NCBI GenBank assembly: GCA_900770445.1
Contig: CAAGKO010000074.1
Coordinates: forward strand, 1 to 31,401
DNA from: an uncultured Oribacterium sp.
Lineage (GTDB): Bacteria > Bacillota > Clostridia > Lachnospirales > Lachnospiraceae
Length of the DNA stretch: 31,401 nt
Direction of reading: 5' to 3'
The translations under genes and the position numbers were made by a program. The notes under the pieces are model-generated. The model ran no database searches, was not told the DNA's origin, and was given only the letters and a program-made list of their open reading frames with translations. Position 1 is the stretch's first letter; each line of letters begins with the position of its first letter. Below, piece after piece: positions 7,591-14,961 of the stretch.

Positions 7591-8766
7591 TCAGTGTCCG
7601 GACTGGCTGAGCAGTGTTTCCTCATGTGTACTGCCTGACTCATGTGCAGGGGCCGTGCCCTCCGGCTCGGTATCTCCGTCCTGGGCACTGCTCTCCGGCA
7701 GCTTTGCTTCTGCAGCTGTGCTCTCTATGGTATGCGCACTCTGCGATCCGGAGATGAGTGCCGTCGTTTGAGATGTTTCATCACTGGCGGTCGAGGTCTC
7801 CTCCGTCTCCGGTATCTTTTCGATGCGGACGGTAACATTGACCTCCGCGTCCTGGTCCTCCGCCAGCATAACGCCGGCCGGGAGATAGTCTGCCAGATTG
7901 AAGCTTACGGTCTTCGTTCCGCTGGCACCGCTGATATCGATCTTCGGGAGCTCGAACACCGTCATACCATCGATGATGTAGGTCGAGGCGGCCAGTTTCA
8001 CGGTCGCCGGTGAAACCGCAGTCGACTCATACTGATACCCCGCGGCCGGTGTACCTCTGACACTGGACAGAAGATTGATGGACTTCTCTTTATACAGCGT
8101 AACGGCATAGTGGATCGAGCTCGTCGATGCGCTGACGTTTTTCAGGTCATAGAGCTGGTTTCCGTTTGCATCATAGTAGACAAGATCGGCAACCCTATCC
8201 TCGTTCTGCGCGATGCCCTCCACATTAACATCGATACCAACACTGGATACACGGCCGATTTCAGATTCCGGACCACTCAGATAGACATATTCCGGACTGA
8301 CGATGACATTTGCGACCTTGTAGCCGCTCTTCGGCGTACCATGCACAGTATTTTTGATTTCAAATTTCTTTTCCTGGATGTCCTCGATGATGACACGGGT
8401 GACCGTCGGACGTACCGTCACGTCTCCGATCAGCTCGTCCTTATCATTCAGTACATCCACATAGATCGGGACGGCACCGGTGATGCTGTAATCCTTCAGA
8501 TCTACGTAGGCATGAAAATCCGATGCGCTGATGAGCGAGCGGCTGTTCGTGCGGACACTGTAGCTGATGGTCACACTCGTGCGGTCGATTTCCCAGGATT
8601 TATTCTGCGCCGCAAAGGTCGACTGATTTTCGACCTCAAGGGGCACCGTTTTCGTATCCGTCACTTCCGGGTGCGAGACATTGACCACCAGCAGCCAGAG
8701 AAGCAGCGCGACCAGGAGGCTCAGCACCTTGAGTGGCAAATTTTCAGTAAAGAAATGTTTCATCAT
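7591..8766 (-). CDS. cdaR: CdaR, YbbR-domain regulator of diadenylate cyclase
   Basis: A 391-residue protein with one N-terminal membrane anchor (about 11-30, LPLKVLSLLVALLLWLLVV, the usual CdaR start). It is followed by several extracellular YbbR repeats (for example VTVRPTVTRVIIEDIQEKKF and TPKSGYKVANVIVSPEYVYLSGPESEI). The C-terminal about 70 residues are Ser/Thr/Glu-rich and probably disordered. CdaR binds CdaA in the membrane and modulates c-di-AMP synthesis. Its ATG overlaps the cdaA stop by 4 bp. In many Firmicutes glmM follows cdaR; here a polymerase-like gene follows instead, 20 bp away. Confidence 0.92.
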   Translation of the reverse strand: MMKHFFTENLPLKVLSLLVALLLWLLVVNVSHPEVTDTKTVPLEVENQSTFAAQNKSWEIDRTSVTISYSVRTNSRSLISASDFHAYVDLKDYSITGAVPIYVDVLNDKDELIGDVTVRPTVTRVIIEDIQEKKFEIKNTVHGTPKSGYKVANVIVSPEYVYLSGPESEIGRVSSVGIDVNVEGIAQNEDRVADLVYYDANGNQLYDLKNVSASTSSIHYAVTLYKEKSINLLSSVRGTPAAGYQYESTAVSPATVKLAASTYIIDGMTVFELPKIDISGASGTKTVSFNLADYLPAGVMLAEDQDAEVNVTVRIEKIPETEETSTASDETSQTTALISGSQSAHTIESTAAEAKLPESSAQDGDTEPEGTAPAHESGSTHEETLLSQSGH

Positions 8767-9617
8767 GCTTTACCATCCTTTCGTGTAGTACGGAAGATAC
8801 GGAAGCGTGTATTCTTATCCATCTCCTTCTTCTCTCTCGTCGGAAGCATCGAGCGCAGTGCTTCGGCGTCCTGTGCACGGCAGAGCTTACCGTTGACAGC
8901 GACCGACACACGACCGGTCTCTTCCGAGACCACGATCGTAACAGCATCACTCGTCTCGGATATACCGAGCGCAGCACGATGACGTGTACCGAAGTCCTTC
9001 GAGATATCGGTATCGGACAGCGGCAGATAACAGGTCGCGGCCGTAACCTTGTCGCCGACGATCGTGACCGCACCATCATGCAGCGGTGTGTTCTTCTCGA
9101 AGATGTTGATCAGCAGTGCAGCCGACACGATACCGTTGATACGGATACCGGTTTCTTCGATTTCCTTCAGCGGCTGATTCTGCTGGATCACGATGAGTGC
9201 TCCGGTCTTCTTCTTCGCCATCTCGAAGGTCGCGCGGATGATTTCATTGATCGTCGTCACACTGGCATCCTCGGTTCCGTCATCCGGAATCAGGTTTGCG
9301 ATGAAGTTCCGGCTGCCGAGCTGCTCCAGGGCTTTCCGGAGCTCCGGCTGAAAGATGACGACGGTCGCGATGATGGCCACCGTCGAGATTCGTTCGATGA
9401 GCCACATGATCGTCGTGAGGTGGAGGATCGCGGCTGCGGTGATGAAGGCAGCGATGACCACCAGTCCCTTGAGCAGCTCCCAGGCCCTCGTATTCTTGAT
9501 CCAGAGAAGGAACTCATATACGAGTACCGCGAGGATGATGATCTCGAGGATGTTGGTATAGCCGATCGGTGGCAGGAGGCTCACCCAGCTTTTCATTTTT
9601 TCAATCATTCCTGTCAT
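8763..9617 (-). CDS. cdaA: CdaA diadenylate cyclase (c-di-AMP synthase)
   Basis: A 284-residue membrane-bound DAC-domain enzyme that joins two ATP into c-di-AMP. Residues 20-90 contain three hydrophobic helices (ILEIIILAVLVYEFLLWI, LLKGLVVIAAFITAAAIL and IERISTVAIIATVVIFQPELR). The cytoplasmic DAC domain shows the two signature motifs, DGA at 181-183 (PLHDGAVTI) and RHR at 212-214 (FGTRHRAALG), so it should be active. Length is normal for CdaA. I keep ATG 9617, which has GAGG 10 nt upstream; Met4 is a possible alternative. It sits between an uncharacterised membrane protein gene (5 bp gap) and cdaR (4-bp overlap). Confidence 0.95.
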   Translation of the reverse strand: MTGMIEKMKSWVSLLPPIGYTNILEIIILAVLVYEFLLWIKNTRAWELLKGLVVIAAFITAAAILHLTTIMWLIERISTVAIIATVVIFQPELRKALEQLGSRNFIANLIPDDGTEDASVTTINEIIRATFEMAKKKTGALIVIQQNQPLKEIEETGIRINGIVSAALLINIFEKNTPLHDGAVTIVGDKVTAATCYLPLSDTDISKDFGTRHRAALGISETSDAVTIVVSEETGRVSVAVNGKLCRAQDAEALRSMLPTREKKEMDKNTRFRIFRTTRKDGKA

Positions 9618-9622
9618 TCGAT

Positions 9623-10528
9623 TTATGCCTCATTTCCTGATTTCAGCTTCGGAATCGCCTTTACGAAATAGAAGTAATCGTCATCCTCGAAGCGAAGTCG
9701 CTCCGTCCCCTTATAGTCTGCGCCATGAAAGGCGAGCGCATACAGGAAGGCCAGGATGCCGGAAAGAATCACGCCGATCAGTGCCGCGCCGAAGGAAAAG
9801 GAGGCTCCGAGGCGTGCGGATCCGATGGCAGAGACCACCAGGATCGAGAAGAGTCCGACGATGACCGCCACACCCCAGTTATACGAAAATACCATCTGGT
9901 GAAGGATAAATACCAGCACGATGCAGATGGCGAAGGCCAGGATGGACACGATCATCGTGCGGTTCTGGAAGTAGCCCTGAAAGATGGCGGCATACTGGCT
10001 CGCCATCTCCATCGGATCCTTCGTCGATACACTGAGCTCGGATGCATTCTCCGAGATATACTCGATGAAATAATACATCATCACACCGATGGATACCGGT
10101 ACGATGGATATCAATCCGAGACTGAGTCCCGCGATGATCGGAAGTACATACGGTACATGAAGATAAAACAGCAGCGGTACCAGAACGATCAGAATCGCAT
10201 TACCTGCACGGAACGCAGACTGTGCGAGTGCCATCAGCAGGAGGATGAAGGCTGCCATGAGGGCAAGCTCCATCGATGTGCCATAGGCATTGCCCAGTAC
10301 GAAGACTGCCGACATGACCGTGACGGCGGTCCATGGAAGGAACGAGCACAGCGCGGCAGCGGCGATCGCAATCAGCAGACTGCCGAACATGCTGTCGGAG
10401 CCTATGCGAAGCCGGATCATGAAAAAGCATACGAACGCGGTCAGCGCCTTCAGTACAGGTGTGAGCCAGTATTCATTTTTGATGTAAAACTTCTGTAATT
10501 CATCCTTCATATCGACCAGCTGTGTCAT
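9623..10528 (-). CDS. Polytopic membrane protein of unknown function, cdaA-linked
   Basis: I do not recognise a named family. The 301-residue protein has about nine hydrophobic segments in two blocks: residues about 24-160 (dense helices) and about 192-270. They are separated by a hydrophilic stretch, about 164-190 (ISENASELSVSTKDPMEMAS). The C-terminal tail is short and cytoplasmic-looking, with an acidic-aromatic motif, FEDDDYFYFVKAIPK, near 280-294. The ATG overlaps the stop of the next upstream membrane protein gene by 4 bp, and cdaA begins 5 bp after its stop. Tight coupling to cdaA/cdaR suggests a role in envelope or osmotic control, but this is inference from position only. Confidence 0.8.
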   Translation of the reverse strand: MTQLVDMKDELQKFYIKNEYWLTPVLKALTAFVCFFMIRLRIGSDSMFGSLLIAIAAAALCSFLPWTAVTVMSAVFVLGNAYGTSMELALMAAFILLLMALAQSAFRAGNAILIVLVPLLFYLHVPYVLPIIAGLSLGLISIVPVSIGVMMYYFIEYISENASELSVSTKDPMEMASQYAAIFQGYFQNRTMIVSILAFAICIVLVFILHQMVFSYNWGVAVIVGLFSILVVSAIGSARLGASFSFGAALIGVILSGILAFLYALAFHGADYKGTERLRFEDDDYFYFVKAIPKLKSGNEA

Positions 10529-11352
10529 CGTTTCTCTTCCTCGTGATGTTTTCTGAAATCCATGAGCTGTATACCATCCGCGGATGGGTTGCCCGTGTCA
10601 CTGTGCTTCTTCGACTCGACCGGATCGTCCAGCCAGCCGTTCTCATCGCCTGTGTTTACAGTATCGTCTTCACCGTCCAGCCAGCCGCCTTCCGGCTCAA
10701 CCGGATCATCCAGCCAGCCGTTCTCTGGTTCGATCGGATCATCCAGCCACTCCTCTTCCTCTCGGGCCGCAGCTTGCACCGTGTTCTTTCGCAACGTGTG
10801 CTGATTTTCTACCTGTTCCTGCGTTGGGGTCGCGCTACTCCTGCTGTCCGGTAGTGTCTTCGTCCTCTTCGCCTGATGCTCTGAAGTATCCTCCATGATG
10901 CGGATCTTCCCGCTCTTTTCCTTATAGAACTCGGAGCCGGCGCTCTCGATATCGAGCTTCGTATCCGGTGCCTCCTCGAGCTGCAGTAGCTTGTCGAGCT
11001 TCGCCATATAGTAGAGACTCTTCCGATGAAGATCATCATAGGCCCGTGCATAGCGCACATAGGAAAACGCCATCATTCCCACGAATCCGAGCACATAAAT
11101 AAAAAGCAGTACCCGGACCGCGGCCACGATAAACGGGATGTTCAGATGCATCAGAAGCTCTTCGAGATTGATCAACATCAGCAGCATAGACACCAGAATA
11201 AAGCACAGTGTGTAGTGCACGAGTGCCATAAACATCCTCCGGGAGAGATAGTCTCCCTTGAAATATCTGCTTACATCCCGTATCGCCTTCCCCTCTTTCC
11301 GGTCATAAATCGAAAGCTGGGTCATGAGGCGGATTTTCTCAACATTCAGCAT
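10525..11352 (-). CDS. Two-helix membrane protein with C-terminal WLDDP repeats
   Basis: I do not recognise a named family. The 275-residue protein has a basic N-terminal segment, two membrane helices (about 42-63 and 73-97) and a long cytoplasmic-looking tail. Residues 200-248 hold four copies of an acidic tryptophan motif (WLDDPIEPE, WLDDPVEPE, WLDGEDD, WLDDPVESK; Trp at 202, 213, 224 and 240). Spacing is 11, 11 and 16 residues. Such short repeated motifs often act as docking sites for partner domains; the adjacent TPR protein is one candidate, by inference. It starts 3 bp after the TPR gene stop and ends overlapping the next gene by 4 bp. Confidence 0.75.
   Translation of the reverse strand: MLNVEKIRLMTQLSIYDRKEGKAIRDVSRYFKGDYLSRRMFMALVHYTLCFILVSMLLMLINLEELLMHLNIPFIVAAVRVLLFIYVLGFVGMMAFSYVRYARAYDDLHRKSLYYMAKLDKLLQLEEAPDTKLDIESAGSEFYKEKSGKIRIMEDTSEHQAKRTKTLPDSRSSATPTQEQVENQHTLRKNTVQAAAREEEEWLDDPIEPENGWLDDPVEPEGGWLDGEDDTVNTGDENGWLDDPVESKKHSDTGNPSADGIQLMDFRKHHEEEKR
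10609..10755. repeat. Intragenic tandem repeats encoding WLDDP motifs
   Basis: The segment carries three near-identical units of about 33 bp plus a diverged fourth, seen on plus as recurrent CGGATC(A/G)TCCAGCCA blocks near 10620, 10703 and 10735. They encode the four WLDD/WLDG motifs of the overlapping membrane protein gene. Similarity at DNA as well as protein level suggests repeat-unit duplication. Confidence 0.7.
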
Positions 11353-11355
11353 GGA

Positions 11356-12657
11356 TCAGTACCCTCTTGCCTGTCTCGCCCGCTCGGCATAATTTGAATC
11401 CGGGTGAGCGCCGATGATTTTATCAAATAGTGTATTCGCTTCATCCGTCTTCCCCATGCTCTGGTAGAGACGTCCGAGGAGATACATATTTTCCGGTTCC
11501 TCGCGGATCGCCAGGCTCAGATTATACAGCTCAGCCGCCTGATCCTTGTTTCCGCTGTTCCAGGCACTGGTCGCCTGGTCGGCGAGCTCCTGATAGATCG
11601 AGCCCTCCATCTGTACCTTGATACTCTGAAGCTGCTGCAGCATCGTCGCATCACTGATCTGACTCTGATCGAGGCCCGTATAGAGCTTCGCTGCCTGAAG
11701 TGTGTCGCCATCTGCCAGTGCCGTCCGGATCTGATTGAGTGCCTGGTACTGCCCCATGAAGGAGGCATTGGCACTCTCAAACTGTGAAACCTGATCGGCC
11801 GCCTCGGCGTACTGTGACTCCAGTGTATCATAGGAATCCTTCAGTTTCGCATATTCACGGTTCGAGGCATCGAGCTTCTCGGTATAGGAAATCAGCTCGC
11901 GGTTATTCTCGGCATTGAGCGCCTTCGTCTTCGCCGGCATGATCAGCAGATAGAACGCGAAGAGCGCCAGAATGACGCCGACGAAGATATAACCGACGAC
12001 CATCCACGGGGACACCTGCTTCACCTCCTGCGGGATCAGCACATCATCATCCGTCATCTTCCGGTGGGAAAATGCATTCTTCAGACGGCTTTGCTCGACC
12101 TCCTTCCGCCCGGTGTTGTGCTTGACCTCATCCATCAGCACGAGAGCCTTCGGATTATTGCGGTCGATCTTCAGCACGAGGTAGAGACTGCGTCCAGCCT
12201 TCACCCAGTCCTCTCTCTTCATATATAAAAGAGCGAGCAGGATGTGCGCCTTGATGTAGTTCGGACTGTCCGCGATGACCTGGTTGAGCTGCATGATGGC
12301 GAGGTCCTCGTTGTTGTTCTGCGCATAGTCGAGTGCCTGATTATAGCGCTTTACATTGTCCGAGCAGATACGGAGAATCGCCGGCTTCCGCTGGATCTCG
12401 TCGAGGTAATGGTCCGCAATGTTATCCTGCGGTAGCAGATTCATACTGATGACCCACTGTACGAGCGCATCCGCAGTCTCCCCACACTCAAAAAAGATGA
12501 GGCCCAACAGATTACGCGCATCCTTCTGATACTTATCGAAGGTCAGCGACTTCTTCAGTAGCTCTGCGGCTCCGCTCAGATCGCGGAGCCGTGCACGCTC
12601 CAGTCCCAGGTTATAGTAGCAGTTTGCGATCTGCTCCAGCATTACGTCATACTTCAT
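11356..12657 (-). CDS. Membrane-anchored TPR protein, cdaA-linked
   Basis: A 433-residue protein with three parts. Residues 1-180 are TPR-like helical repeats (YYNLGLERARLRDLSGAAEL, AIMQLNQVIADSPNYIKAHI and others). Residues about 217-240 are a single membrane helix (SPWMVVGYIFVGVILALFAF). Residues about 245-300 look coiled-coil (KLDASNREYAKLKDSYDTLE), and 300-430 form a second TPR-like block (GNKDQAAELYNLSLAI, MGKTDEANTLFDKII). TPRs on both sides of one membrane segment suggest a scaffold spanning the membrane; which side is cytoplasmic is probable, not proven. I know of no assigned function. Its ATG overlaps the 53-residue gene's stop by 4 bp, and the next gene follows after 3 bp. Confidence 0.82.
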   Translation of the reverse strand: MKYDVMLEQIANCYYNLGLERARLRDLSGAAELLKKSLTFDKYQKDARNLLGLIFFECGETADALVQWVISMNLLPQDNIADHYLDEIQRKPAILRICSDNVKRYNQALDYAQNNNEDLAIMQLNQVIADSPNYIKAHILLALLYMKREDWVKAGRSLYLVLKIDRNNPKALVLMDEVKHNTGRKEVEQSRLKNAFSHRKMTDDDVLIPQEVKQVSPWMVVGYIFVGVILALFAFYLLIMPAKTKALNAENNRELISYTEKLDASNREYAKLKDSYDTLESQYAEAADQVSQFESANASFMGQYQALNQIRTALADGDTLQAAKLYTGLDQSQISDATMLQQLQSIKVQMEGSIYQELADQATSAWNSGNKDQAAELYNLSLAIREEPENMYLLGRLYQSMGKTDEANTLFDKIIGAHPDSNYAERARQARGY

Positions 12658-12815
12658 CGGGCACTCTCATCCTTTTTCTGTTTGATGGCCTCCTCGATGA
12701 GACTGGTCATGATGTCGTTCATATCGGTGAGATCCACCTTCGCGATGGCATCCTCGATCTGGTCGACATCGAGACTCGGTTTAAAACGTTTGATTTCTTC
12801 TTCGTAACTGATCAT
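12654..12815 (-). CDS. Small conserved-looking protein (53 aa), first gene of the cdaA operon
   Basis: A short frame runs from ATG 12815 (MISYEEEIKRFKPSLDVDQ) to a TGA that overlaps the TPR gene start by 4 bp. The product is soluble, acidic and helical-looking (IEDAIAKVDLTDMNDIMTSL, then a Lys/Glu tail), with no signal or membrane segment. I recall similar small proteins ahead of TPR genes in Lachnospiraceae but know no function. The 4-bp overlap, in the same style as the other operon junctions, is the main support. The ribosome site (GAAAGA) is weak. Confidence 0.72.
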   Translation of the reverse strand: MISYEEEIKRFKPSLDVDQIEDAIAKVDLTDMNDIMTSLIEEAIKQKKDESAR

Positions 12816-12951
12816 ACTATTCTTTCTACAGCTGTTGGAGACCTGCAGTACAGTGCGTTCGCACCCAGGATTTCCGGACGAACGACAGCGGTCATACAGT
12901 GCCTCTGCTTTCGTTTCCTTCTATTTTAGTGATCTGAAATCGCGTCATCGC

Positions 12952-12980
12952 TTGACACAGTGAGACGCAGTCGATAGAAT
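12952..12980 (+). promoter_or_regulatory. Plus-strand sigma-A promoter for the PF06695 gene
   Basis: TTGACA (12952-12957), a 17-bp spacer and TAGAAT (12975-12980) lie about 190 bp upstream of ATG 13167. The transcript would begin near 12987 and have a long leader. The spacer region 12816-13166 holds this promoter, an opposing minus promoter and no convincing gene. Confidence 0.7.
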
Positions 12981-13096
12981 CGGCATTGTGCCTTTTATGG
13001 CGTCGGACAATGCAGGCGACCAGAGCTGCGATCACGCCGCGGAAGACTTCGATCGCTTCCGGATAACATGCGAGTATCATTTCAAATCATCTGTTT

Positions 13097-13125
13097 AGTC
13101 TATCACATTCCATAGGGGCATTCAA
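13097..13125 (-). promoter_or_regulatory. Probable promoter of the cdaA operon
   Basis: The minus strand reads TTGAAT (13120-13125), 17 bp, then TAGACT (13097-13102) preceded by TGA, an extended -10. The leader to ATG 12815 would be about 275 nt. It faces the plus promoter at 12952-12980, so the two leaders overlap by about 100 bp. Confidence 0.5.
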
Positions 13126-13166
13126 GAAAACTACATTACGAGATTATTAGGAAATTGAGGTCAAAA

Positions 13167-13667
13167 ATGGAAGCACTTGTAAGCTTTGTCACCACTCACC
13201 TGACGGGACTCCTTTCAAAGGACGCCATCGTCTTCATCATTTCCTTGATGCCTATCCTGGAACTCCGTGGCGGACTCCTCGCATCCTCACTTCTGGGCGT
13301 GCCGTATCTGCGTGCACTGATCCTCTGCATCGTCGGAAATCTCCTGCCGATTCCCCTGATTCTCCTCTTCATCGAGAAGATCGTGCTGGCCTGTGAGCAT
13401 TTCGGACCGACGCAGGGTATCGCGCGAAAGCTCCGCGAGAAGGTCGAGAAGAACCAGGCATCGATTCAGAAGTATGATTTCTGGGGCCTCGTGCTCTTCG
13501 TCGGCATCCCGCTCCCGGGTACCGGCGCATGGACCGGCTCCCTCGTCGCAGGCCTCCTGCACATGCCGCGGAAGAAATCCTTCCTCGCCATCATCATCGG
13601 CGTACTGCTCGCCTCCGCCATCATGTCGATCGTCTCCTACGGCGTGCTCGGCGCGTTCCTCCACTGA
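13167..13667 (+). CDS. Small multidrug export-type membrane protein (PF06695/COG2426)
   Basis: A 166-residue membrane protein of the Sm_multidrug_ex (COG2426) family. Diagnostic features are ISLMPILELRGGLLASSLLG near the N-terminus, LCIVGNLLPIPLILLF, a charged central stretch (IARKLREKVEKNQASIQKY), and LFVGIPLPGTGAWTGSLVAG. The C-terminus is hydrophobic. Family naming implies small-molecule export, but substrates are poorly known. I start at ATG 13167, which has GAGG 6 nt upstream, rather than the TTG at 13155 lying next to that site. It is one of only two plus-strand genes in the window and is flanked by a long palindrome downstream. Confidence 0.87.
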   Translation: MEALVSFVTTHLTGLLSKDAIVFIISLMPILELRGGLLASSLLGVPYLRALILCIVGNLLPIPLILLFIEKIVLACEHFGPTQGIARKLREKVEKNQASIQKYDFWGLVLFVGIPLPGTGAWTGSLVAGLLHMPRKKSFLAIIIGVLLASAIMSIVSYGVLGAFLH

Positions 13668-13703
13668 ATTCAAATGTGGTAGCAATGGCAAATCAAACAA
13701 TCC

Positions 13704-13921
13704 GGCTGAGGCTCGTCTTCAGAACCTGGTCGCACGAGTCGTAAGAATCTAAAACAGGACCCTTAAGAGGCACTAGGCCCTCTGCAAACGACGGAGTTTC
13801 CTTTTATGGAAACTCCGTGTTGCAGAGGGGAACAAGGAAAAATTACTCCAAGTGCCTCTAAAGGGTCCTGTTTTGATTCTTATCTTCCTCGGCTCTAAGG
13901 TTCTGTAGACGAGTCTCAGCC
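13704..13921. repeat. 218-bp nested imperfect palindrome A
   Basis: The two halves are imperfect inverted copies. The outer arms begin GGCTGAG (13704) and end CTCAGCC (13921). A stronger middle stem pairs 13751-13774 with 13851-13874 (CAGGACCC / GGGTCCTG core). A nested hairpin pairs 13778-13787 with 13820-13829, and 13792-13801 with 13808-13817 (CGGAGTTTCC / GGAAACTCCG). About 21 bases (13830-13850) are unpaired on one side. No credible gene is inside. It could be a MITE-like element or a strongly folding RNA downstream of the exporter gene. Confidence 0.8.
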
Positions 13922-14010
13922 ATGATCGTTACGATACCATCCGCAACAGGAATGCGCATCCTGCAAATCTGTCTCCATCGTCCATCCATGTAATCATGAC
14001 GCCGCAAAAT

Positions 14011-14041
14011 AAAAAAGAACCGATTCCAACGAATCGATTCT
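14011..14041 (-). terminator. Intrinsic terminator of tRNA-Leu
   Basis: Stem arms 14016-14026 and 14031-14041 (11 bp with one G-U pair, 4-nt loop) are followed on the minus strand by a T-run (14011-14016), just 5 bp after the tRNA end. Confidence 0.85.
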
Positions 14042-14045
14042 TTCA

Positions 14046-14128
14046 TGCGGAAGAAGGGATTTGAACCCTCAAGAGTGTAACCTCACACGGACCTGAACCG
14101 TGCGCGTCTGCCGTTCCGCCACTTCCGC
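14046..14128 (-). tRNA. tRNA-Leu (anticodon CAG)
   Basis: An 83-nt class II tRNA. The acceptor stem is GCGGAAG / CTTCCGC with discriminator A. The anticodon loop TTCAGGT gives CAG, reading CUG leucine codons. A long variable arm (TGAGGTTACACTCTTGAG region) and the T-arm GGTTCAAATCC are clear. The CCA end is not encoded. It has its own promoter and terminator, so it is a single tRNA unit. Confidence 0.96.
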
Positions 14129-14138
14129 GAACTCGTAT

Positions 14139-14167
14139 ATAATAGCATGGTGGTATGGGTTCGTCAA
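14139..14167 (-). promoter_or_regulatory. Promoter of tRNA-Leu
   Basis: The minus strand has TTGACG (14162-14167), 17 bp, and TATTAT (14139-14144), ending 10 bp before the tRNA 5' end. Confidence 0.88.
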
Positions 14168-14280
14168 CAACTATTTTTCACTTTTTTTCGACCAATAATT
14201 TCGACCTGATTTCAAACGCTTTCGAAGTACTGACTCAGCCAGCATTCAGGCTTTGATCATACCCGGAACGGCCGCTCACA

Positions 14281-14511
14281 GTGAAGAGGCCGGCGGCGAG
14301 GCTCTGTGACCGTGAAGCATTTCGATGTCTGTCCCAGGCTTTCTGCTAGGGGCGTCCCAATGTCCTATGTGCGCCCGAATTGTCTGAGGTCTGTTTTCCC
14401 TCAGGAAAACAGGCCGAGTATCGGGCGCTGGTTCGACGCTCCTTGCAGAAAGCGTGGTTGACCGACCCGAAATGCGTGATCGGTCATAGAGTCCACCGCC
14501 GGCCACTTCAC
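14281..14511. repeat. 231-bp nested imperfect palindrome B
   Basis: A left arm starting GTGAAGAGGCCGGCGG pairs with a right arm ending in the complement of GTGAAGTGGCCGGCGG, with only scattered mismatches. Inner stems are GCTTTCTGC / GCAGAAAGC (near 14338 and 14445), GCGCCCGA / TCGGGCGC, and a terminal hairpin GGTCTGTTTTCC / GGAAAACAGGCC around 14389-14415. I see no gene in it. It accounts for most of the 14168-14540 gap between the tRNA promoter and the rplT terminator. It does not share obvious sequence with palindrome A. Confidence 0.8.
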
Positions 14512-14540
14512 GTTCGCTCGTCAGAGTAACTGATGCGCAC

Positions 14541-14571
14541 AAAAAAACCGACAGGACGAATCCTGTCGGTT
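14541..14571 (-). terminator. Intrinsic terminator of infC-rpmI-rplT
   Basis: A perfect 11-bp stem (14546-14556 with 14561-14571, AACCGACAGGA) with a 4-nt loop is followed on the minus strand by seven T residues (14541-14547). It lies 6 bp after the rplT stop. Confidence 0.95.
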
Positions 14572-14576
14572 GAACA

Positions 14577-14933
14577 TTACTTTGCGAGGTTAGCCTTTGC
14601 AGTCTCAGCGAGCTTTGCAAATCCCTCCGGATCAGCGATTGCGATCTCAGAAAGCATCTTACGGTTCATGTCGATGCCAGCATTCTTGAGGCCGAACATG
14701 AACTTGCTGTATGAAAGACCATTCAGTCTTGCAGCTGCGTTGATACGAGCGATCCAGAGCTGTCTGAACTGTCTCTTTCTCTCCTTACGGCCTCTGTAGG
14801 ACTCCGTAAGTGCTCTCATTACGCTCTGCTTCGCTACTCTATAGTGCTTGGAGCGAGATCCTCTGTAGCCTTTAGCAAGCTTGAGTACTCTATTATGCTT
14901 CTTCTTAGCGTTTAATCCGCCCTTAATTCTCAT
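14577..14933 (-). CDS. rplT: 50S ribosomal protein L20
   Basis: A 118-residue protein with the typical L20 start (MRIKGGLNAKKKHNRVLKLA), a long basic helix, and RKERKRQFRQLWIARINAAA and NGLSYSKFMFGLKNAGI. L20 binds 23S rRNA early in large-subunit assembly. In Firmicutes it also represses its own operon by acting on the infC leader, and a matching attenuator is present here. It is the last gene of infC-rpmI-rplT, with GGAGGA upstream and a strong terminator after it. Confidence 0.97.
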   Translation of the reverse strand: MRIKGGLNAKKKHNRVLKLAKGYRGSRSKHYRVAKQSVMRALTESYRGRKERKRQFRQLWIARINAAARLNGLSYSKFMFGLKNAGIDMNRKMLSEIAIADPEGFAKLAETAKANLAK

Positions 14934-14961
14934 TTTAATTTCCTCCTCTAAAGTCTACAAA

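Noticed and set aside
12892..13080. A 62-residue minus-strand frame in the spacer before the cdaA operon
   Set aside because: No ribosome site, no recognisable motif, and it lies in the leader between the probable promoter and the first supported gene.
13751..13874. CRISPR-like or integron attC site in palindrome A
   Set aside because: There are no repeated units with spacers, and the stems are nested and long rather than the short bulged stem of attC sites; no integrase is nearby.
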